From: 2-01-FULL-39-10-A sp964565795
GTDB lineage: Bacteria > Patescibacteriota > Microgenomatia > Levybacterales > UBA12049
Assembly: GCA_964565795.1 (NCBI GenBank)
Contig: CAZMGC010000040.1
Location: forward strand, 1-7,311
Length of the DNA stretch: 7,311 bases
Direction of reading: 5' to 3'
The position numbers and the translations under genes were made by a program. Below the pieces are notes generated by a model. It did no database searches and was not told the origin of the DNA. It saw only the letters and a program-made list of their open reading frames with translations. Positions 1 through 4,546 of this stretch are shown here, piece by piece. How positions within the stretch are numbered: position 1 is the stretch's first letter; each line of letters opens with the position of its first letter.

Positions 1-509
1 ATCAAATAATTCTTGATATAGAACTTCAAGCTTGGTAAAAATCCCTTAACGGTTCCCCATCCGCAAAACCCCACAACGGGCAGATCACTCTTTTGCCTAG
101 CGTAAAAAGGATAGATTTTTGAAATATCTTCTATATATACAGGCATTAATATCTCGTTTTCTCTTATTTTAGAAGCATATTGAGATGTTCTTAAAATAAT
201 TGAATGATTTATTTTAACCTCCTCATCAGAATCACCGCTCGCAATCACAATAATCTTTTTACCAGATTTTTCTGCTAAACCTTCATATCTTTCAATAAAA
301 CTTTTTTCAAATTTAAAAGGAAAATAATTATGAGGAAAGATAATATAATCCGCCTCCTCCACCCTACCAACGACACTGAATATATCAGCAAAGTCAACAG
401 GATTAATATTCTGAAATAAAGAATTGTTTTTCTTTGAAGATCCAAAATGCGTTGCCAAAAGAGGAATTAATAATTTGTTCTCCAATATATCTCCGACAAA
501 AACTTTCAT
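1..509 (-). CDS. Putative exostosin-like glycosyltransferase, carboxyl end cut by window edge
   Basis: I read 169 codons from an ATG at 509-507 to the left edge with no stop, so the carboxyl end lies outside the window. The protein begins MKVFVGDILE and has no signal peptide or membrane segment, so it is probably cytoplasmic. It contains alternating hydrophobic strands: 'EEADYIIFPHNYF' (51-63), 'KKIIVIASGDSDEE' (84-97), 'HSIILRTSQY' (102-111), 'EILMPVYIEDI' (119-129) and 'LPVVGFCGWG' (143-152). This order, with an 'AD..IFPHN' strand, a 'GDSDE' turn and a 'VVGFCG' strand leading into the carboxyl half, resembles bacterial exostosin-type (GT47-like) proteins as I recall them. The nucleotide-sugar half is not visible, so the activity is inferred. 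The start lies 5 bp after the methyltransferase stop, implying co-transcription and a joint role in surface glycan synthesis. No Shine-Dalgarno site is visible. Another fold family remains possible. Confidence 0.6.
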   Translation of the reverse strand, partial: MKVFVGDILENKLLIPLLATHFGSSKKNNSLFQNINPVDFADIFSVVGRVEEADYIIFPHNYFPFKFEKSFIERYEGLAEKSGKKIIVIASGDSDEEVKINHSIILRTSQYASKIRENEILMPVYIEDISKIYPFYARQKSDLPVVGFCGWGTVKGFLPSLKFYIKNYL

Positions 510-514
510 TTATA

Positions 515-1162
515 TTATTTGATTGCTTTAAAAAAATAACCTAGAGGAAACCTAACTCTGGCATTTGAACTAGCTTTAATAAAAATAAAATCAAAAAACC
601 AATAAACTGGCCACAAAATAATTCTTAATAATCTAGGCAATGAAAGCATTACATTATTATAATTTATAGAAAAAGGACCACCACCAATTTCAAAAACCTC
701 AATATTTCTAAATCCAATATCTTTAAATATTAAATTTAAAGATTCTTTAGTGTATCTAAAATAATCATGAGGATCAGGGTGATAATTAACCAGAAAAGGA
801 ACGAATCCAATTAATCTAGAGTTATTTTTTAAAACCCTATAAATTTCTGAAATTAAAAATCTGTAATTATATATATGCTCTAAAATATTAAGCGCTATCA
901 CATTGTCTACGGAACTATCCACCATTGGAAGTCTATCCTTTTCAAAATCAATATTATTAAAGCTTCCGTCTGGCTGCTTCATGTCTAAAACTATAAATTC
1001 GGAATTTTCACCTATTTTTAAAAAAGAGCGATAATCCGGATTTTTTCCCCCACCAACATCTAGAATCTTTCCGCTAAAAGAATATTTTTTAAACTCTTTA
1101 TTTAACAGAATCCTAGCCAATGTCTGACCTTCTAAAATATATTTAAATACTGAAAAATTCAT
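515..1162 (-). CDS. Class I SAM-dependent methyltransferase (Methyltransf_11 type)
   Basis: This is a complete 215-residue protein. Motif I is 'ILDVGGGKN' (33-41), the SAM-binding glycine loop. The acidic residue ending strand 2 is D60 in 'FIVLDMKQ', and 'DNVIALNILEHI' (86-97) matches the motif IV region typical of Methyltransf_11 proteins, followed by 'EIYRVLKNNSRLIGFVPF' (106-123). The segment 'YHPDPHDYFRYTKESL' (127-142) resembles the substrate-side loop of methyltransferases found in polysaccharide loci. Residues 176-195 are strongly hydrophobic and aromatic, then basic, and might hold the enzyme near the membrane. The acceptor cannot be told from the sequence; a sugar or lipid-linked glycan is likely because a putative glycosyltransferase follows 5 bp downstream. 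The ATG at 1162 is preceded by a 50-bp spacer with a candidate promoter. The enzyme class is secure, the substrate is not. Confidence 0.88.
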   Translation of the reverse strand: MNFSVFKYILEGQTLARILLNKEFKKYSFSGKILDVGGGKNPDYRSFLKIGENSEFIVLDMKQPDGSFNNIDFEKDRLPMVDSSVDNVIALNILEHIYNYRFLISEIYRVLKNNSRLIGFVPFLVNYHPDPHDYFRYTKESLNLIFKDIGFRNIEVFEIGGGPFSINYNNVMLSLPRLLRIILWPVYWFFDFIFIKASSNARVRFPLGYFFKAIK

Positions 1163-1200
1163 AATTTTCTACCCACACCCATAAACAAGTCGACAAAAAG

Positions 1201-1229
1201 ATTGTAACCCTTTTATTTAAGATCTCCAA
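1201..1229 (-). promoter_or_regulatory. Candidate sigma70-type promoter for the methyltransferase-glycosyltransferase pair
   Basis: On the minus strand a TTGGAG box (1229-1224) is separated by 17 bp from TACAAT (1206-1201). The -35 box overlaps the last codons of the upstream membrane-protein gene and the -10 box lies in the 50-bp spacer. A start about 7 bp downstream would leave a leader of about 30 nt. The match is moderate, and in AT-rich DNA such boxes arise by chance; read-through from the upstream genes is equally possible. Confidence 0.33.
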
Positions 1230-1959
1230 TGTCGTGATCGAGATTTCTCTCTATGCTATCTATTTCTTCAAGCAAACGATCTCTTTTTTCTACCTCCTCT
1301 GGCCTCAATGGTCGAGTTTGAGACTCTTGGGCCAAAGCCTTTAATTGATCCATTAAATCTTTTCTAATCTCTGCAAATCCTTTATGAAAACGCTCCTCGG
1401 TCTCTCTTAATTGTTTTTCCCTTAAACCCTTCTGCAGATTACTTATTTTTCTTCTAAAATACAAATAAACAAATAATAAAATTAATAAAAAAAACAAAAC
1501 CACAAAAGCTATGACTGCATATTTAATTTTTAATCCAAATAAATTTATTCCAGTCACAACAGATCTTATAATTCTAGGATTAGACCATCCAGAAGTAGAG
1601 CTTCCAACTTGCTGCCTAGCAGTAACCTTCCAATCACCTGAACTTAGATAAGTCTTTTCTGCCACAACCCACTCGCCAGAGGAATCTGCTTTAGTATTAA
1701 ATTTAACCGGCTTTTCTATATTACCCTCTCTCTCAAAAAGAACAGTAACTATAGCTGCAGGGTTAGATCTTCCCTCAACATACATAATTTCCTCCATTGT
1801 ATAAAAATAATCTGGACTTATAGATATTGAAGGTTCTATTAAGTTTTCATTATTATTCTGTTGGCCATAAGAATTTTCTGGCAAAACCACAAAAGATGCA
1901 GTAAAGAATATTGCTAAAATTAAAATATTTAAAAATTTAAATTTCATCTTAAAAAACAT
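1213..1959 (-). CDS. Single-pass membrane protein: secreted beta domain, TM helix and charged helical cytoplasmic tail
   Basis: I do not recognise a named family. Starting at the ATG at 1959 gives 248 residues. A TTG at 1977 would add six residues but would overlap the upstream gene by 17 bp, while the ATG at 1959 sits one base after the upstream TAA (TAATATG); an ATG at 1947 is a third option. The protein has a basic, hydrophobic signal peptide (about 1-32, ending near 'SYG'), then an extracytoplasmic region of about 110 residues. Its pattern ('SPDYFYTMEEIMYVEGRSNPAAIVTVLF...DSSGEWVVAEKTYLSSGDWKVTARQ') fits an Ig-like beta sandwich. One TM helix (about 147-168) is followed by 'FRRK' and an 80-residue tail rich in Glu, Arg, Lys and Leu that should form a coiled coil. 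The topology suggests a protein that links the outer surface to something inside the cell. It is translationally coupled to the cohesin-domain gene, which has similar topology. Confidence 0.8.
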   Translation of the reverse strand: MFFKMKFKFLNILILAIFFTASFVVLPENSYGQQNNNENLIEPSISISPDYFYTMEEIMYVEGRSNPAAIVTVLFEREGNIEKPVKFNTKADSSGEWVVAEKTYLSSGDWKVTARQQVGSSTSGWSNPRIIRSVVTGINLFGLKIKYAVIAFVVLFFLLILLFVYLYFRRKISNLQKGLREKQLRETEERFHKGFAEIRKDLMDQLKALAQESQTRPLRPEEVEKRDRLLEEIDSIERNLDHDIGDLK

Positions 1960-1960
1960 A

Positions 1961-3220
1961 TTAATTTTTATCGCCAAATAATTTTAAAACTTTAAAATCT
2001 TCTTTTAATGCATCTTTAATATGTGCATGGTGCTTTCTCCACGTCAAATAAATTAAAGTCAAAACAATTATAACTATTAATAAAATAATTGGCACGAAAA
2101 TTCCCCAAGGCACAAAGAATAAGTAGAAATCTACACCTTCAGGATTAACAAATTGAAAAAATAAAGACAATATATTTAAAACGACTGATTCGTCTCTAAA
2201 ATTACCAGCCTTGTCATAGGCTCTTACAATAACTTCATAGCGACCCGGCTTCAATCCAGATAATTGATATGGACTTGATGCTTCAAAGAAAAAAGTTGAA
2301 TCAGTCGGGCCACTCTTTAAAGAAACAACCTTTATTTCAAAATGATCAAAGCCGGATAATGAATCCGTAGTAAAAAATCTTAAAATTGGGCTTGTGTTTG
2401 ATGTATGCTTGGAAGGAGAAACGTCAACTCCAAAAGCTGCGGCAGAAACCGTATCTATATTTAAAAAATAATGACTCGCTCCACTCCAGCTACTACCAGC
2501 CTTTTCCCTAACATGAAAATACCAAATACCGCTCTCTAAATTAGAAAAAATAGCCTCTTCATTATTAGTATCAATTATGGTGTCTGGAATAGTATTTGGA
2601 CTATGGTCTATTGAGTAACTAAATCCCTGGGATTGAGCACTCGATGTCCACTTCAATATAGGATTTGGATCACTATACCATTTTCCCTGTTCTGGGTGTG
2701 TAGGAGAAAAAACTTCAGGCCCTTGAGCTGGAGGAAGAATAAATTTAAAATCTGCCGGAGAGGTTTGCTTTAAAACATCTGTCCCTAAGCCATCATTAGC
2801 CAACACAGAGGTATTATCCTTTCCAAAAGTTATCCTACCGCCACCAGGAGAAATTACCCTAAAAGTAAAGGATTGCACTATCCCTTCCGAAGTATTAACG
2901 CCAGGAGAAGGTATTCCGCCTACAAAATAAATCCTTCCTTGTTGATTCGAATAACTTGGAGGAGTAGCCCAAATTCCAACTATGGATTTGCCTAAAGATG
3001 GATTGGCTATTTGCAATTTATCAGCTGGAAAAAGTAATTCAACCTCAACGGTATTCACCGGAACATCTTGTGTATTTAAAATAACAGAAACATCAAAAGT
3101 GCTACCTAAAATAAAGGATCCACTATTAGGACTTAATCTAAGTGTCGCAGCTTCTATTTTATTAAAAAATGACAGCCAAACAAAAGCTGCGAATATTAAA
3201 ATTGTAATCTTTTTAATCAC
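1961..3220 (-). CDS. Membrane-anchored cohesin-domain surface protein with two Ig/FN3-like domains
   Basis: This is a complete 419-residue protein starting at GTG (3220-3218). A signal peptide covers residues 1-24 (cleavage likely after 'KIEA'). Residues 25-162 have the features of a cohesin domain: 'LRLSPNSGSFILGSTFDVSVILNT', 'VNTVEVELLFPADKLQI', 'GRIYFVGGIPSPG', 'GIVQSFTFRVISPGGGRITF', then 'SVLANDGLGTDVL'. Two Ig/FN3-like modules follow: 168-257, with 'SPTHPEQGKWYSDPNPILKW' and 'SGIWYFHVREKAGSSWSG', and 260-350, with 'LSGLKPGRYEVIVRAYDKAGNF'. A strong TM helix (about 366-393) precedes a 26-residue basic cytoplasmic tail. Cohesins classically bind dockerins in cellulosomes and also occur in non-cellulosomal surface proteins. 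The upstream neighbour carries a dockerin-like loop, so a partnership is plausible but inferred. The protein is probably anchored in the cytoplasmic membrane with its cohesin facing out. It is coupled to the next gene (stop and next ATG one base apart). Confidence 0.85.
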   Translation of the reverse strand: MIKKITILIFAAFVWLSFFNKIEAATLRLSPNSGSFILGSTFDVSVILNTQDVPVNTVEVELLFPADKLQIANPSLGKSIVGIWATPPSYSNQQGRIYFVGGIPSPGVNTSEGIVQSFTFRVISPGGGRITFGKDNTSVLANDGLGTDVLKQTSPADFKFILPPAQGPEVFSPTHPEQGKWYSDPNPILKWTSSAQSQGFSYSIDHSPNTIPDTIIDTNNEEAIFSNLESGIWYFHVREKAGSSWSGASHYFLNIDTVSAAAFGVDVSPSKHTSNTSPILRFFTTDSLSGFDHFEIKVVSLKSGPTDSTFFFEASSPYQLSGLKPGRYEVIVRAYDKAGNFRDESVVLNILSLFFQFVNPEGVDFYLFFVPWGIFVPIILLIVIIVLTLIYLTWRKHHAHIKDALKEDFKVLKLFGDKN

Positions 3221-3263
3221 TTACTTAATTATAGTTTATTTATGGAATATGAATAAGTGCCTA

Positions 3264-3989
3264 TTAAAAACGCAATATTTTCAATATAAAACTGCCCAAT
3301 GCTTTTATAAAACCCAAAAAAGATCTGGTGACTGATGTCTGTATTTTTTTTATTTTTTGCGAAGTAGAAGAGATTGCAGATTCAAATTGAGCCAATCCTA
3401 AATCCAAATTACTAGATTTGGCGCTAACTTTAACAGTTTTCGGTTCTAGCGCAAATGTAGGAGCAGGAAGTTTTTCCGTCCAACCAGCAAGTATTAAAGA
3501 CATAAACTTAATACTCAGATCTTTTGGCTCACTAAATAAAATACTCAGATCTTTAAGATTAACTCTTCCGTCACAGTTCAAATCAACGATTTTACTGCAA
3601 TTAAACTGCTTAGGCGGACTTATTTCTCCTCCACCCGATCCAACCGGATAACTAAATCCGTCTCCAGGAGAAAAAAATATTGAACCTCCCCCATTAGAAC
3701 TACCACTAGAGCTACTTCCTGAAGAGGTTGAGGTTATAAAATATAAAAATCCGCTTTTAAGCTGATTAGAAGCAGAAGTTGAAAGACCTACTGCGTTTTG
3801 AGAGACAGAACTCCACAAACCGAAATTTTGAGACGTTGAATACTCTGCTCCCTCACTAAAAACCGGATCTTTTACTACAAAGTTGCTACTAGAAAAATCA
3901 TTAGCAAAAACTATATTATTTAAACAAAAAAAATAAACTCCAAACAAAAGTATCGATAAATAAAAACTCTGTTTGAAGTTTATTTTCAT
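3264..3989 (-). CDS. Secreted Ser/Gly-rich protein with a partial dockerin (single EF-hand-like loop)
   Basis: This is a complete 241-residue protein from an ATG at 3989. A signal peptide covers 1-29 ('NNIVFAN'). Residues 33-84 ('SSSNFVVKDPVFSEGAEYSTSQNFGLWSS...SNQLKSGFLYF') resemble an N-terminal module I associate with CPR surface proteins. A Ser/Gly linker spans about 86-122. Residues 131-170 are dockerin-like: the loop 'DLNCDGRVNLKD' (136-147) keeps Asp/Asn at Ca2+ positions 1, 3, 5 and 12 and Gly at position 6, followed by 'LSILF'. A normal dockerin has two such loops; here the second is missing and KDLSI is repeated ten residues later. The tail (214-241) is basic then hydrophobic and could be amphipathic, possibly membrane-associated. 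The gene lies 43 bp upstream of the cohesin-domain gene, so binding to that cohesin is an attractive inference. Whether a half dockerin folds is uncertain. Confidence 0.78.
   Translation of the reverse strand: MKINFKQSFYLSILLFGVYFFCLNNIVFANDFSSSNFVVKDPVFSEGAEYSTSQNFGLWSSVSQNAVGLSTSASNQLKSGFLYFITSTSSGSSSSGSSNGGGSIFFSPGDGFSYPVGSGGGEISPPKQFNCSKIVDLNCDGRVNLKDLSILFSEPKDLSIKFMSLILAGWTEKLPAPTFALEPKTVKVSAKSSNLDLGLAQFESAISSTSQKIKKIQTSVTRSFLGFIKALGSFILKILRF
3510..3554 (-). repeat. 15-bp direct repeat with 30-bp period inside the dockerin segment
   Basis: The plus-strand 15-mer aatactcagatcttt occurs at 3510-3524 and again at 3540-3554. Both copies are in frame and encode KDLSI (residues 146-150 and 156-160). 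The 15 bases after each copy, in the coding direction, are less alike. This looks like a 30-bp tandem duplication, or the junction of a deletion between two former dockerin repeats, and it coincides with loss of the second Ca2+ loop. Confidence 0.75.
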
Positions 3990-4000
3990 GTTTAATGCGA

Positions 4001-4016
4001 AATCAGTAAACTGATT
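4001..4016 (-). other. Short inverted repeat between two genes of the unit
   Basis: AATCAGT (4001-4007) and ACTGATT (4010-4016) are exact inverted complements separated by two bases. In the minus-strand RNA this could form a six-pair hairpin with a UUUA loop, 4 nt after the stop of the small membrane protein and about 11 nt before the dockerin-like gene's ATG. No U-tract follows, so it is not a standard terminator. It could be an operator, an mRNA-processing site or chance. Confidence 0.4.
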
Positions 4017-4019
4017 CTA

Positions 4020-4448
4020 TTATTTAGTTGCGGCAGACTTATTCTGCATTATTCCCTGAACAACCTTCGAATCATTTCTTAAATCTTCTATAAATAGAAT
4101 TTGATCTCTGTTAATTGCCATTTTATCAACTGGTCCGTGTATTTCCCCTCCAAATTTAACCAAGCTGATTGCTTGCTGAGATTGATCATCTTTTGATCTT
4201 GGTTGAATTTGTGTGATATTAATATAATAAATATCAGATAAAATAGGATACTGAGAATTCATTCTAGAAAGTTTTCCAAAATAAGTATTTCCATTTGTTA
4301 AAAACACTGCCTGATAAGAATCGCTAGATCCAAAAGAGTCTTGTCCATTTTTCCACATAGAGACAAAGACACCAGCAGCAATTAAAACAACAATGAAAAC
4401 CAAAAATTTTACTGACCCACCACTCTTTTTAACACCTTCTTGTTCCAT
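4020..4448 (-). CDS. Small single-pass membrane protein of unknown function, CPR-type
   Basis: This is a complete 142-residue protein from an ATG at 4448. A short charged amino end (1-13) is followed by a TM helix (14-31, 'KFLVFIVVLIAAGVFVSMW') with no obvious signal-peptidase site, so it is probably a signal anchor with the rest outside. The outer part reads 'YQAVFLTNGNTYFGKLSRMNSQYPILSDIYYINI' (45-78), then 'ISLVKFGGEIHGPVDKMAINRDQILFIEDLRNDSKVVQGI' (94-133). I recognise this arrangement, with 'FLTNGxxYFGKL', 'YY', 'LVK.G.E.HGP.D.M.INRDQ.LF.E.L', as that of an uncharacterised protein recurrent in CPR genomes. It has no catalytic signature and its function is unknown. It is the first gene after the best promoter in the window and probably leads the unit containing the dockerin-like and cohesin proteins. 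No Shine-Dalgarno site is visible. Confidence 0.82.
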   Translation of the reverse strand: MEQEGVKKSGGSVKFLVFIVVLIAAGVFVSMWKNGQDSFGSSDSYQAVFLTNGNTYFGKLSRMNSQYPILSDIYYINITQIQPRSKDDQSQQAISLVKFGGEIHGPVDKMAINRDQILFIEDLRNDSKVVQGIMQNKSAATK

Positions 4449-4501
4449 AAAATTATAATCTATTAATTATTTTATAATTCGACCGAAAAGATACATACCC
4501 C

Positions 4502-4530
4502 ATTATAAATCCAATAGTATTTATTGTAAA
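4502..4530 (-). promoter_or_regulatory. Strong sigma70-type promoter upstream of the small membrane protein gene
   Basis: On the minus strand TTTACA (4530-4525) is followed after exactly 17 bp by a consensus TATAAT (4507-4502). It lies in the only spacer of about 100 bp in the window, between the fibre gene's stop and the ATG at 4448. A start about 7 bp downstream would give a leader of about 45 nt. It probably drives the four-gene unit down to position 1213. Confidence 0.7.
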
Positions 4531-4546
4531 TAAAAAAGTGTGTATT

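Noticed and set aside
1975..1977. TTG start for the membrane protein at 1213
   Set aside because: It would overlap the upstream gene by 17 bp and adds six residues before a good ATG lying one base after the upstream stop.
3228..3256. TATAAT at 3233-3228 as a promoter just before the cohesin gene
   Set aside because: The -10 is perfect but the best -35 (TTATTC, 17 bp away) is poor, and a start there would give an almost leaderless mRNA; kept only as a remote possibility.
2982..3651. Plus-strand open frames opposite the cohesin and dockerin-like genes
   Set aside because: They lie opposite well-supported coding sequence and give low-complexity products without recognisable features.
4452..4457. 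Second TATAAT just before the ATG at 4448
   Set aside because: It is only 3 bp from the start codon and has no -35 match; the 4502-4530 pair is far better.
4515..4531. AT-only inverted repeat and T-run after the fibre gene as a terminator
   Set aside because: The stem has only A-T pairs, overlaps the -35 box, and the T-run precedes rather than follows it.
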